Below, piece by piece: positions 23,085 to 35,198 of a stretch of DNA of 64,000 nucleotides. This DNA comes from Byssochlamys sp. IMV 00236 (taxonomy: Eukaryota; Ascomycota; Eurotiomycetes; Eurotiales; Thermoascaceae), in the NCBI GenBank assembly GCA_001931875.2, contig MSJH02000137.1:294212-358211 (forward strand), in the 5' to 3' direction. The first letter of the stretch is position 1, and every line of letters starts with the position of its first letter. Both the position numbers and the translations under genes were made by a program. Below the pieces are notes generated by a model. It was not told the origin of the DNA. It saw nothing but the letters and a program-made list of their open reading frames with translations, and did no database searches.

Positions 23085-23388
23085 AATCGCGGGGTTCGTT
23101 TCGCAATGCGCAAGGGAAAAGAGTTTTGGATGATCCGAATGTGTATTCAAGACAAATAATAGTAATGATAATAGCTTTTCCAAAACATAAGAATCTCCAA
23201 AATAAAAGCGATATAAGTCTAGGCAGCCATGGCCGAGTTCAAAGGAATGATGTTGGTCACGTCAAGCATACCCGAATTGAAAAGATTCGGGAGCTTGGAC
23301 CACCTCGGAGGTGAGCAGCGTCCTCCGCCGCTGGCCGGACAATGGTGAGCCTGCATGTTCTTCGAGTCTTTCCAGCGCAACTACCTCA
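23085..23388. other. Divergent promoter region, MTR2 / MSM1
   Basis: About 300 bp between divergent starts. No recognised element beyond short AT-rich stretches. Confidence 0.55.
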
Positions 23389-25515
23389 ATGGCAACAGTG
23401 AGAGGAGGTCTGCGAACGGTTTCTTGGGCCTCGCGGCTCTTGGCCCCAAGAAGACCTCTTGCGACGTGCCTCTCTAGGAGAAATGGCGGCCAATCTTTCG
23501 TTGTGCGGCCTCGCTGCTATGCGACGGCCTCATCCGCAGAGGGCTTCAAGAAGCCTTATTATGTGACAACGCCCATATTTTATGTCAATGCAGGTAAGGG
23601 CTACTTCTACGAATTGAACGTCCATCTACTCACAAATATATCTTTCTAGCACCGCACGTTGGACATTTCTACACGATGGTCATTGGAGATATCTTGAAGA
23701 GGTGGCAGGTGCTTCTTGGACACACAGACGCCCAATTGTTAACAGGAACCGATGAGCACGGAATGAAGGTGCGCTCTGTGGATATTCTAGTGTAGCATAG
23801 TTGTCATTGACAGTCTGGACAGATCCAGCAAGCTGCACTTGCCGCGGGAATGGATACGCAAGCTTTCTGCGATATGAACTGCAGGACGTTTCAGGTTCGC
23901 TTTTCCCTGGAGGTGATATAAAACGCCCACATGATATGCTGACTCTGTGTGGTCATTTCTAGGAACTGGCTAAGGCAGCCAATCTTAGTCACGATCATTT
24001 TATACGAACGACAGATGCAGCACACAAAGAGGCAGTACAATACTTCTGGGTAAGTTATAGTCTCGCCGCTTTGGACTTACGACGCTTACCTTGCAACAGG
24101 AGATGCTTAGTCACAGAGGCTACATATACACTGACAAACACGAAGGATGGTACTCTGTCAGTGATGAGACGTTCTACCCACAATCCCAGGTGCAAATGGC
24201 ATTGGACCCGAGCACGGGAAGGAAGAGAATGGTAAGTCTTCCGCAGCTACCGGTTCTACCGCTACTAACAGCTGTCAGGTCTCGGTCGAGACAGGCAAAG
24301 AAGTAGAGTGGTCCTCTGAGACGAACTACCACTTCCGTCTCTCCGCTTTCAAAGATCGGCTGCTCAAATTCTACGAAGAGAACGAATCATGGATAAAACC
24401 GAACCCGTATATGGCTGATGTCGTGAAGTCCGTGTCTGGTGGTTTGCAGGACCTCTCTATCTCCAGACCCGTCGAGCGGTTAACGTGGGGTATTCGAGTG
24501 CCTGGAGACGAGACGCAAACAATCTACGTATGGCTGGATGCCCTCATCAATTACCTAACGAAGGCCGGTTACCCATTCCCTCCTGGGCAAGAAAATAAAC
24601 ACGGATGGCCAGCAGATGTTCACGTGGTGGGGAAGGACATTGTTAGGTGCGCTATTTCATGCCTGACGTTGATCTTCTTATTTACGATTTGCTAATGATA
24701 TCTAGATTCCACTGCGTCTACTGGCCGGCTTTCCTTATGGCGCTTGATCTCCCCCTACCGAGAAATGTGCTCACTCACGGTCATTGGACCATGAACCGGG
24801 AAAAGATGTCCAAATCCACGGGAAACGTAGTGAATCCTTTCTTCGCTATTGACCGGTTTGGCGTTGATACTATGCGTTTCTTTCTTGCGTATCAAGGAGC
24901 GCTGGCGGGTGATGCGGACTACGACAACGAGTATATCATCCGCGATTATAAGAAGATGCTGCAGTGGGGAATAGGCAACTTGATGCACCGCACTATGGGA
25001 TGTGCGAAGTGGAACTTGCGTCCATTCGTCGCTGCAGCTGCGACTGATGAGCTTCCACCAGCTACTGCTCTCGATGAGGAGCACCAGTCAATGCTCGAGC
25101 AATCCCCCACTAAGGTTGCGGAACACATGGAAAACTTGAACCCCAGAGCTGCTCTTCGTGAGATAATGACAATCATAGAAAAGGTCTGTACGCCAAATCA
25201 TGCACTGTCTTGGTTGTTTAGCACTAACGCCTTTCGCAACAGACCAACAAATATTTCCACGCGGCAGAGCCGTGGAGCGCTCCGGCAGAGTCCCAACGAA
25301 TCATCTACAATGTCAGCGAGTCTCTGCGAATCTCTGGGATTTTATTGCAACCCTTTATGCCCAGTAAATCCCAGGAGCTGTTAGATATTCTGCGTGTAGA
25401 CACGTCAGACGTGTCGAAACGGTCCTTTTCGGCCTCAAAGTTCGGGTCAGATCTGGACTACGGAGACAAGGTAAAACGGAAGGTCCTTTTCCCTCCATTG
25501 GTTATTGAAGAATAA
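23389..25515 (+). CDS. MSM1: Mitochondrial methionyl-tRNA synthetase
   Basis: Class I aminoacyl-tRNA synthetase charging mitochondrial tRNA-Met. Eight exons (23389-23593, 23650-23768, 23823-23894, 23963-24049, 24100-24231, 24279-24646, 24706-25183, 25243-25515) join in frame to 577 aa. All seven introns are 47-68 nt. The N-terminus (MATVRGGLRTVSWASRLLAP) is Arg/Ser-rich without acids, a matrix presequence. The upstream in-frame codon at 23311 is GTG, so the ATG at 23389 is taken. The HIGH motif is HVGH at 71-74, and the KMSKS loop at 361-365. TGTDEHGMKIQQAA, HEGWYSVSDETFY and GNLMHRTM are also family blocks. There is no zinc-knuckle insertion, as in bacterial-type short MetRS. The C-terminal anticodon helical domain includes LQPFMPSKSQELLDIL. 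Mitochondrial matrix, translation initiation and elongation. Confidence 0.95.
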
Positions 25516-26082
25516 AAGATCATCGCAGCTGGAGAATGAACGCCTAGGCATCTATTGGGCGTCGCAGTTGTGGCGGTTGCAGTAACAGACAGCAACTCAC
25601 TCCCAAGGTTGCAGAAGCCCCATGGTCGAGAACATTCTCCAGAGGTATCTTGTTTCATCTCTTCAGAACCACTGCGGAGACCGACTTTTCACCATTATCA
25701 ATGACAATGCAGGAATGCCGCCTGGTTATCAGCGGAGAAGGCAGGCGGCATCGAGCATTTCCCGGCGGTTGGCTTCGGGGCGGGAAAGTTGTCGCTCCCC
25801 GCGGGAAACACCGCCTGGCGTCATCGGGAAGCATACTTTGTATATCTTAAACATGTTACATGCTGAAGTCGACGCCATCAGATCATTATCGCGTTTGTCG
25901 TACTTCCCCGCTCTCTTTTTGCATCTCTCCATCTCCGTCCGACTTCGACCGAGTCGTGTGAACCATGTATAACATTGTCCATTAACTCACTCCCTTCTCG
26001 CTTGTCATTATTATACTTCTCTGTTCAGACCCTCATCTGTCTATCTAGTATTTTATACCCATAGTTAGGACCAGGGAAATCG
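25516..26082. other. Intergenic between MSM1 and serine dehydratase
   Basis: About 570 bp; the genes run in tandem on +. It has only short ORFs and a pyrimidine-rich stretch before the downstream ATG, consistent with a promoter. Confidence 0.5.
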
Positions 26083-27669
26083 ATGTCAGCCTCTTATACC
26101 GTGATGGCAAATCACAGAACTTCACAGTCCAAGAAGCCATGGATAGAGACTCCACTTGTAGAGTCGTCTACACTCTCACGAGCAGTCGGATGGTAAATAT
26201 AGATCTCCCCTTAATATTCGTCCTTGTCAGCTACTACATCCGTTGATTGTCAACACACTATCATCCTCTGATAAGTCAACATAATACTTACAATCGATGC
26301 AGTAGGGTATTCCTCAAGCTGGAGAACCTCCAGCCCAGCGGATCATTCAAGTCTCGGTAAGTGCTACACCCCTTACTATATCGGCTTCGTTACTATTCAA
26401 CTACTGTTCTCTTCGTTGTCTCGTGACAGATGTTCTGTTATCAATCCCCCTACTATTGGGTGAACCATTGATCATCCTTTACTCAAATAAACGTACTAAC
26501 AGAACTTATACAGAGCAATGGGATCTCTTATACTCTCACATCTCTCTAATCCAGCCAACTCCAATCGCGATATCCACTTTTACATTTCCTCTGGTGGAAA
26601 CGCCGGTCTAGCTGCTGTCTGTGCTGCCCGTTCTCTTTCCTACCCCTGCACAGTCGTCGTTCCACGCTCAACAAGGGCAATCATTATACGAAAGCTTCGA
26701 GATGCGGGCGCCACCGATGTGATTGCACATGGCGAGACAATTGCTAAGGCAGACGAGTATATGCATGAAGTGGTAATGAAAGAACGACAAGAAGGTGAAA
26801 GTGATGACATGGTCAAGATCGCCTTGCATCCATTCGACCATGAAGCCATCTGGGATGGAAATAGTACAATTGTCGATGAGTTGGTAGACCAGCTTCCGCC
26901 TGATGACGATGAGGACAATCAGCGAGCTGTCCCCGCTGATGCTATCATCTGCAGTGTTGGTGGCGGCGGCTTATTGAACGGCCTAGTGATGGGGATTGAG
27001 AGGCAGAGGAAACTACTCGGCCAACACACGGATTCACACACGAATGCAGTGAAAAAAGATATCAATATACTTGCTGTGGAGACAGAAGGGACTGCCTCAT
27101 TGGCCCTTGCCATGTCCAAGAAATCTCTCGTCTCCCTTCCAAGCATCACTTCTCAGGCAAGCTCTCTCGGCGTTGTACGCGTTTCTTCCCGCACACTCGA
27201 ATACAGCCTCTCCCCGCCGCCAGGTATCTCCATACACAGCGTCGTTATTTCCGACGCTGATGCTGCGCGCGGTGTCCTCCGTCTTGTCGATGATGAACGG
27301 CTCCTTGTCGAACTGGCATGTGGTGTATGCGTCGAAGCAGCCATAGGAGACGCACAGAGGCAGAACCGAAAGGAGCGCAAGGGGCACGGCGGGACCGATG
27401 AAGGCTATGGTAGTGATCCAACCAGCAGTGATGAATCAAACCCCGGGTCCAGTACCGTTTCCTGTGCGTCAGACATTGAAGATACAGACTCGGAAACAGA
27501 TTCTACGTTTCAGAGTGTTTCCAAGCTCAGACAAGTTGTTCCGGGTCTCGGTCCTCATAGCAGGGTTGTTATTGTCGTCTGTGGTGGAAGCAATATCACG
27601 CTTGATATGGCCACGGAGTGGAGGGAGAAGCTCAAAGATGGATGGGGAAGTAAGAAAGGCTACGAATAG
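26083..27669 (+). CDS. L-serine/L-threonine dehydratase, PLP-dependent (CHA1-like)
   Basis: Fold-type II PLP enzyme deaminating L-serine to pyruvate (and threonine to 2-oxobutyrate) with release of ammonia; catabolic, probably cytosolic. Three exons (26083-26192, 26303-26356, 26514-27669) give 439 aa. PWIETPLVESSTLSRAVGC leads into KLENLQPSGSFKSR, where Lys53 is the PLP lysine. The second exon is only 54 nt and carries this site. Then come HFYISSGGNAGLAA and the phosphate-binding glycine loop SVGGGGLLNGL. Compared with CHA1/SDH enzymes, a roughly 60-residue hydrophilic insertion (about 335-395), rich in Ser, Asp, Glu and Thr, precedes the C-terminal VVIVVCGGSNITLDMATEW strand. No allosteric ACT domain is present, arguing against biosynthetic threonine deaminase. 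Confidence 0.88.
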
Positions 27670-28065
27670 AAGCTCTTTTACAAAACACTGCGGCAAATTG
27701 CGTCTCAGATCCTAATGATCTGTTGATATGTGATGAGATTCCTTTTTTGCTGGGTTTGTTCATGTGGCCAGCGCGCCTATTCAGGCTTTAGCCTGCCACT
27801 GGAGTTTTTGGCTTTGTCTATTCACCTCTGGATGATACATTTGCTTGGCCCTGAAAAGCTTCAAACATGCCGACAAGGAGCCACCATAATACTAATTACT
27901 TTAGACGAATACAACTCGTCCTTATTGGCATAACCACGTTCCTGGAACGGATTTAAGGAAAAGAGTAAATTCGAAGGACTTGTTATCCAGACAGCACTAC
28001 CATGAGACTCCAGTAGGAATAATACAGATCACATGCTCAGTAGCCAAGAAACACCTAGAATGAGA
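27670..28065. other. Convergent 3' flank, dehydratase / RAM2
   Basis: About 400 bp between convergent stops; nothing else seen. Confidence 0.55.
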
Positions 28066-29522
28066 TCACGCAGATGCAGAAACAGCTGCAGGTGCCGCTG
28101 CTGACCTAGTCGACTCTTCTTCCGTCGATAGCATCCGGATTCTGTAATCCCAATAATTCTTCCTAATGGGGTCATATTTCTCCTTCAACAGCGTAAGCAT
28201 GCGGATAGCCTCTGCATTGGCAGCCTCTTCAGCATACACGTCCGCTAGCCACTCAACAGCTAAACTGCTCTTGACATGGACATTGGTAATATTTCCATTT
28301 TCATCCGTCTCATCGGTAACGAATCGACTGGCGAAACCCTTCCATTCAGACAAGGGTCTCCCAGCGGCGCGGAGAGCCCCACGGGCATACGACCAGGGAC
28401 TTCTGTTCTCAGGCGCCAGGACGATCTTTGATTTAGCGTACTCGAGCTCTGAATCGACTAGATCTTCATCAACGACGTCAAGGCGGCCCTTTTGGCTTCC
28501 GGGGTTGGTGGCATTCGCCATTCCGGCATCTGGCTCGTCGTAGCGAGGTCCGAAGCGGAGAATGTAGCGATGGTTCCAGGCGGAGTTGTTACGGACGTCT
28601 TGTTCGATGAGAGTCTCGACGTCGCGAATCTCGCGAGGAGAGTCCCACAGGTTGAAATGGCGGACGAGCCAGTGGCGGTAGGTCCAGACGTGGTAGTTTT
28701 TGGAGTCCTGCGCGAACATATCCATGAGGAAATCGGGTTCTGCTGCTGGAAGAGTAGGGAAATGCTTCTTAGAAGACATAATGATTTGGCGGTGGTGCCT
28801 GTGAGAATTGTAAGTTCGACGAGTTTGTGGAAGGTAAGTGTGGCATGAGAAAGATGGTCTCGGAATGAAATCACGCGAATACGTACCATATCTGGTAATT
28901 CTTTAGATACTTCAATGAGACTCTGTTCAGCCAGGCGAATTCATCGTCTAGGCTTTTGTCGAGAGCGAACAAGATCTTGGCTCGGTATAGCCTGTAAATT
29001 GTAAGGTTAGGATGCAGTAGTAGAGATGAGGAGAACCGCAAAAGAGTATCAATTAGTCCGTGCTAAATATGGCAAATGTTATACCATAGGACATTTAAGG
29101 AGTAGAGGCAGTTTGAAAGGTAGAAATCTTCTTGTGTTTGGGGTGATTCCGGTTTCAATATCTGATTGATATCGCCCTGGATGGCCAATAAGGGGCCAAA
29201 ATCCAACCGTGGTAACGACAATGCATGCAGTAAAACTAGAAAATGTACTTCTCTAGGAGGGAAAAGAAATCAAGATTAAAAGGACATACCAGACCGTGTA
29301 ATGTGCCGGGTTCATAGAAATGATATCCTCAGTCAACTTGAGAGCACGTTCGGACAATTCATTGGCCGCCATCACCGCCCGCAGGTATGAGGTCGCCTCG
29401 AGATATTCATCGGGGTAAGCGATCGTTGCCAGGGGCATAATATCATTGTCCTTGGAGCCATCGTCCAGGGGAATAGGTTTGATAGACGCCCACTCGGGCG
29501 AAGAAGCGTACTTCCCGCTCAT
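28066..29522 (-). CDS. RAM2: Protein farnesyltransferase / geranylgeranyltransferase I alpha subunit
   Basis: Shared alpha subunit of CaaX prenyltransferases, which attach isoprenoid lipids to Ras, Rho and a-factor-type proteins. Three exons (29522-29290, 28991-28887, 28798-28066) give 356 aa. PFTA tetratricopeptide-like repeats are visible as NPAHYTVWLYRAKILFAL, LKNYQIWHHRQIIMSSKK, SKNYHVWTYRHWLVRHF, NNSAWNHRYILRFG and NRSPWSYARGALRA; the first two are each completed by splicing inside the Trp codon. Intron 1 is 298 nt, the longest found in the window. The C-terminus is an Ala/Ser-rich tail. Its isoprenoid donors derive from the mevalonate pathway, one step of which (ERG12) is encoded 6 kb away. 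Confidence 0.95.
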
Positions 29523-30746
29523 GATGTTTGATTGCCCGACGCGGAGGGAAAATGTGTAGTGATGGAAGAGACAGCCAGTGCGTGAGGGCAATGCCTCAAT
29601 CTAAACCGCCAGGAATCAAAAACCAGCCGGTAGATAATGATATAGTGTTGCTATCCTCTTTACTCGACCTTGAGGAACCCTCCGCTCCCGCCGGAGATGG
29701 CGGGGAATCTTCTTTGAGAGAGCGGGAAACAAAAAATTAGCTGGCGGCACAGACTCCCGCGGCGACACGAGAGACGATGGGAACTTGACTGCGTCGTGTT
29801 ATGCGCAGTGATTATGAGTTTGGGATATTATTGATGTTAGTTAGCATCTTTCCAGATACAAAGAGCACAATAATAGTTACGCTTTGGACTCGGCGAGCTG
29901 GGCGGGGCCATAAGGCAGAAACAACTTTGCGCCTGAGGCATGAATATGAATGAGAGCCTTAAAATGTCGGGATTTTCCACAACAATGCAGCTGCCATGTA
30001 ATTATTAGATATCGTGGCGAACAACATGAGAGCAGATACAACCCCTAGAGTAGAGTCTTTCCTCTCGAATAGGTCCTTGTAATATTTCCTCGTTGGCAGC
30101 ATTATTCGTTGATCTAAACGTCGGTTGCTAAGGAATCATTGATATGGCGTTTGGGGGCCAAAGTTTGACGATATTAAGGCTTAGCTGTGGGAAACTGCCT
30201 TCAGCCCCAATTCCGGGGAATTGGAAGCTTGGATTGGGTCTTTACCTCCGAAACTAGCAGTATAGCAGGAAACCGGTCGCACGATCGATCGACATGGGAG
30301 CCGCAAATACAATCGATACGAGTACAACGGAAAGGCACCCTTTCCCGCTCAACTTCAGCCCCCTGGGTCTCAACGTCCATTAGGGCGTTGATTTCAGCAT
30401 ACAGATTGGCAGAAATGCTGCGCCATCTGTCGACAATGATGCTCACCAGCCTTCTTAACTGGTTAGGGGGATATTGGATTTTGGAGACGCTGCAGGAGAC
30501 TATCCCCGAGAAACGTTCAGGCCTCCTATAATACCCCATAAAGCTCTTGCATTCCCCTAGATGAAGCTAGTGTCAGGATCTGATCTCGTTTCCTTTTTCT
30601 CACTGGGTTAACTCCGCTGCGAATGCTATAGTTTTTACTCCTCTCACGGCTGAGGCTAAGAATCATCCTTTGGGGAATATACACAACAGAGTCGATCATT
30701 ACCCGCATCTTCACCAGTGCATTCTCCAGCCCACGTACTGGTACAG
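29523..30746. other. Divergent intergenic region, RAM2 / Cys-rich membrane protein
   Basis: About 1.2 kb. Short ORFs on both strands do not look like protein families. It presumably contains two promoters. Confidence 0.5.
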
Positions 30747-31560
30747 ATGTCTGACGACTCGAGCTCCTTGGTCAGCGCCTCTGGCTTTGCTCTCCGCATC
30801 AATGGGTCTTGTGCAGACAATGAACAAGACTGCGGGGGGACAGTTGGGAGTTTTCGTGCCTGTTGCCCAGCTGGTTCCTCCTGTCCAAGTCAATACAATG
30901 TGAACTGCTGCCCGTCGTCAGCAAACTGTACAGAGTCACTGGTAGCAAAACCGAAATGCGCAAACGAAACCTGGGACCTATATGACAACAACGGCTACTT
31001 CTGCTGCCTGCAGGATACAACAGGTTACAGCACCCCGGGAAATAGCGATGGCTGTGCCAGTCCCGGCTACCCATTTTCCGAAGATGAGACATTGTTGAGC
31101 AAAATTTCCGCAGGTAAAAGTATGTATCTCAATATTTTTCAACAATATCTGTCTAAGGCTGACGTATCGACTCACAGACATTGCGACGGCAGCCTCGACT
31201 ACATCATCTGCTTCTTCACCGACAACGACCACAACCGGATCTCTTCCGGAGACATTTACACCCCCGGCATCCTCACGTATTATTGCTATCGCTACTGTCA
31301 TAGGTGGTATTGGTGTGCTTATTCTCATCGTGGGCGTTATTTGGTTGACCTTCCGTCGTCTTCGGAGGAAACGCAGGGCTGAGCGCCCTGTTCCAGTATC
31401 AGACCAGGTCAAGGAATCATATACGCCAGTTCCAGAATTGGAGGGACGAGATCGTGCAGCAGAGCTCGAAGGTCGGTTTCCCGAACTGGAAGGGCGACCC
31501 GGACAGCCGATCTATGAGCTATCTTCAGAAACCACGGCGTATCCATCGAAAGGGACCTAA
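30747..31560 (+). CDS. Cys-rich single-pass membrane protein with ELEGR-type cytosolic repeats
   Basis: Fungal-specific surface protein type without a named function. Two exons (30747-31113 and 31178-31560, 64-nt intron) give 249 aa. The ectodomain (about 1-122) is Cys-rich with paired CC motifs (FRACCPAGSSCPSQ, VNCCPSSANC, GYFCCLQDTTGY) and N-glycosylation sequons (NGS, NCT, NET). Splicing adds a Ser/Thr stalk (ASTTSSASSPTTTTTGS). A membrane helix follows (IIAIATVIGGIGVLILIVGV), then a stop-transfer basic cluster (RRLRRKRRAERP). The tail has three PELEGR/AELEGR-like repeats and PIYELSSE. No cleavable signal peptide is seen at the chosen ATG, so it may be a type III protein or have an unseen first exon. 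Possible roles include wall sensing, by analogy only. Confidence 0.7.
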
Positions 31561-32205
31561 GCTTCCCTTGTTGTCAAGTTTATTTTCTGATGTACATACC
31601 TATATACCCGACAGCATGTGTTGTGCATGATATTATCTGTTTATCTCCTTAGTTACTGGCGAAAATGGCGTCGAACGTTATATATAAATACTAATTGAGA
31701 CTATTGTGTAATGGAGAAATAGAACACTACATATTCCTGTAAGTCATCTACTATGTAGAAAGTCTACCAAAGATCTAACCAATCGACATAGTTAGAACTC
31801 AGCACCCATTATCATATCCAACTGGCAGATATATACCATTAAGACTTCCACTCTGTTTGTTGTCCGTTTTTGGCGCTTATCAGAGGCTTAGAAATCCCCC
31901 GCTCGGGATGCCATCTGATTGCCCAATCATAAGCAGCACAACTATTCAATTCAATTATGTCAAGCCGGTTTCTCCGCATTTTCCTTATCGGAGCCAAGAA
32001 ACTCGGGATGCAGTCCGACTTCCTTTCCATCAGATCGCCCATTCATTCCTTTTATCTATCCTCGGCCCAGGTTCGAAAACTGAACCAACTGCTATCAGGC
32101 CGTGCAAGACTAGCGCTTTTTGGACAGACAATCTCCTCTCTTCCATCCCTTGTTGTGTTCTTATCATACAGTGATCTTCATCGGAAAGCTCAGCGCTAAC
32201 TAGTG
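31561..32205. other. Intergenic, Zn2Cys6 regulator promoter
   Basis: About 645 bp, AT-rich in the first half. No gene seen. Confidence 0.5.
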
Positions 32206-34317
32206 ATGCGGGGAGTAAAGAAATCCCGTAACGGCTGTGCAAGATGTAAGAGTAAACGAGTGAGCATTCCCCTCTTTTCGAGTAATTAACAACCACCGCT
32301 ATATTCAGATCTTTGAGGAAACACGGAACTCATAGCTGATGCGACGTCTTAGCTTAAATGCGATGAACAGAAGCCAGATTGCGGACGATGCTCGCGTCTT
32401 GGGGTCAAGTGCCCCGGATACGTCCAATCTCTCCGCTGGGTTACCAAGCATGAGGTCTTGGAGAATTCTCAAAGACCAGGGACTTCAGCGGGCTCAGCAA
32501 CCGCTCCGGAACCGACTGATAGCATGAATGCCCCGGGAGACACTCCATTAACGTTCAACAGTGCCCCGACGCATCAGCAGACTTCTCCGTCTCAATTTGA
32601 GGCTGGAGAGTCTATAATGGACCAAGCAAGTCAATTGCAGGAAGATCCCTGGGACGTCAACTTGTCTGATCCGTTCGCAACGCTGTCCCAGGAGTTTGAG
32701 CAGCCTATTCCTGCAGATCCGACATTGGGGTATGGGACAGCCGGGAGTTCAAATCAGGACACTCCACGCCGACTGTCGACAAGATCGACAGGCGTGAACA
32801 ATCAAAATGAGACATCAGCCTATGGTTCCTTCTCTCCCTCCTCCCTCGTCAGAAACTATCCCCCTGAGCCTTCCAACGCAGCACCAGGCTCTCCCTACAG
32901 TGATCGGTTTAACTTCTTTCTCCCTCTACAACGGACTCTGAACGACCCATCCTCAACGTTGATAGAGTATTATTTCAAAGAGGTGGCTGGATTATTCTCT
33001 AGCTATGACAGTCAGATGAACCCGTTTCGGACGACGGTCTCCCGCCTCTGGGGTTCATCACTCGCCATGTGCCGTACTCTACAGAGCATGGCGGCAGCAA
33101 CGTTGGTTGGTGACTTCCCTCAGTTCGGCCCGATAGGACTGAAGATGCGGAGAGAGGCGATTGAGATTCTAAAGAATGAATCTGTCATGGACGACAAGTC
33201 GCTTCTGGCCCTACTGATGCTAGGCCAGACAGCCAGCTGGCACAATCCTAACGATTTGGGAATCTCATTCTTCAACCTACTACGAAAGCATCTAAACAGC
33301 TTATCCTCAAATAATCAGAATTACCGCGTTGCTGCTGGAAACAACTATCAATTCTTCGAAGAAGCCTTGATATATTGGGAGATGCTGCTATCATACGTGA
33401 CGGAAAACGACTCCCTCGCCTCGTCCAGAGGGCCAGCCTCTCAAACAGACGATTCTATAGTTCTCCAACGGGTTCCTCATCCATGGACCGGCATTGCGCG
33501 AGACACACAGTTCACTGTACAAGAAGTCGGCCGGCTCATCCGTCGCGAGAGAAGCCGCGTCCGGTCCAGACGGTTCACTTCGCACTTTGATATCACTCAA
33601 GCACAGCTAGCCATCGAACGAGCACGAGAGCTCGAAGAGAAACTACTCAACCTCGCCCATCCCGGAGAAGCTGAAATCGTCAGTCCCGGAGACTTCGACA
33701 CCCCCGTGTGGCATCTCCTCACCATGGCAGAAGTATACCGCTGCACCGGCCTCATCCAGCTCTACAGAGTCTTCCCCGACCTTCTCCGCCGCCGAATCCC
33801 ATCATCCCGCGACTCACCCCCGGCAGACAGACAAGGGACTCCATTCTCCCAACTCGACGCTGTCCACATGCTAGACGACCTCTTACTCGACGAAGACAGC
33901 AACCCCAACAACACCAGCACCGAACTCTCAGACACCGTCCGAGACAACTGGCTCACCACATTCGCTATAACCACTCTCTCCCGTCTAAAGACCATCCCTC
34001 TCGAATCCCGCACAAGATGTCTCCAACCTTTCCTCCTCGTCGCATCCTGCAGCGAACTCCGTCTTCCACCCGTCTCACCTACCGCCTCTTCCGAGGACGC
34101 CGCGGTGGAGATATCCTCACATGCAATCGACGTCTCGCGGACGCGCAAATTCATCCTGAGCCGCCTGAGCTGCTTCTTGCATGTTTTACCGCCGAAACCA
34201 ATCCAGGTGTGTTTGAATCTAGTGCAGGAGACGTGGAATAGGATGGATGCCGGTGAAACGGGTGTGTATTGGATGGATGTCATGATTGAGAATGGATGGG
34301 AGACTACGATGGGGTGA
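32206..34317 (+). CDS. Zn2Cys6 fungal transcription factor
   Basis: Nuclear DNA-binding regulator. Two exons (32206-32259 and 32353-34317, 93-nt intron) give 672 aa. The binuclear zinc cluster lies at residues 11-38 with the exact C-x2-C-x6-C-x6-C-x2-C-x6-C spacing (GCARCKSKRLKCDEQKPDCG ... KC). It is completed only by splicing after CKSKR. Residues about 50-185 are Ser/Pro/Gln-rich and disordered. Then a helical region (YYFKEVAGLFSSYDSQMNPF, SRLWGSSLAMCRTLQSMAAA) typical of the Fungal_trans_2-type middle homology domain runs to the C-terminus. Targets unknown. Neighbours (a surface protein upstream, mevalonate kinase downstream in convergent orientation) do not form an obvious regulon. Confidence 0.9.
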
Positions 34318-35198
34318 TATATGGGATTTGATCTTTCCTGTTTTTCTTTTTTTGCTTCGTCTTGCACTTTTCTTTGGATGTGTGTATGATCTATATTCTC
34401 TTATGATACCCACTAACTGTCTAACTAACTGTATGTTACTCTTATGTAATTTTACTTTAGTAAATATATTTGCGCTAACTATCCATGTCGAATGGGGAAT
34501 CATAATCAGGAAGTTTTCAGTACGGGGTCCTCGCGGATTCAGATCTCTTTTATTTCATTTTTTTTGTAAACTATTTATTTACTCGCTAAACATTATTTAG
34601 ATAGGCAGTGCAATCGTGCCTAGTGCTTTTCTGCCCTTTTCGCTTCCCCTTCACTTTCACGTGTGAGAATCTTGGCCTCTATGACATAGACTTGGACACA
34701 CACACAAACACAATGCGAGTCAAGACTCTGAGGGTAAAGGACCATTTGAAGGTAGATGACAACCCAATGACCAGAGGAAAAGAAGGTCGAAGTCAAAAAA
34801 AAAAAAAANNNNNNNNNNNNNNNNNNNNNNAGAGAAGAGAAGAGAAAAGGAAAGGAAACCGAGACAGCTAGCTCCGTGATATGCAGAAAGGAATAGAGGA
34901 CAATAACGTTGACAAGTAGAATGGAACAATGAGCTATCAGAAACAGGAATCGAATGCATAATTAGATATGATATCCATCAACAGTTGACCCGTTAAGGCG
35001 AGAACGGCAATGATCATCAAGAAAGTCATATGAAGAAAAAGGAGGATCGAAGGAACTCCTTGTAGTGGTCTTTTCCGGACAGCAAAACAAGACGCATACC
35101 TCATTGGCCACCTTGGAGACAGATAGACAGGTGTCTCTAAAAAAAATAATAACTGTCGCTGCGAAATACTGGTGCTGAAAGATATCCAACGGGGTCCT
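34318..35198. other. Convergent 3' flank with assembly gap
   Basis: About 880 bp between convergent stops. A poly-A run leads into 22 Ns (34809-34830), then a purine-rich AGAGAAG-type stretch. The gap is probably a homopolymer or low-complexity collapse. Short ORFs spanning the Ns are artefacts. Confidence 0.6.

Noticed and set aside
26423..26611. Separate small ORF within the serine dehydratase locus
   Set aside because: It overlaps the second intron and exon 3 in another frame; splicing of the dehydratase explains the region.
34608..34959. ORFs spanning the N run at 34809-34830
   Set aside because: Low-complexity Lys/Arg or Phe runs created by the poly-A and purine-rich sequence around a gap.
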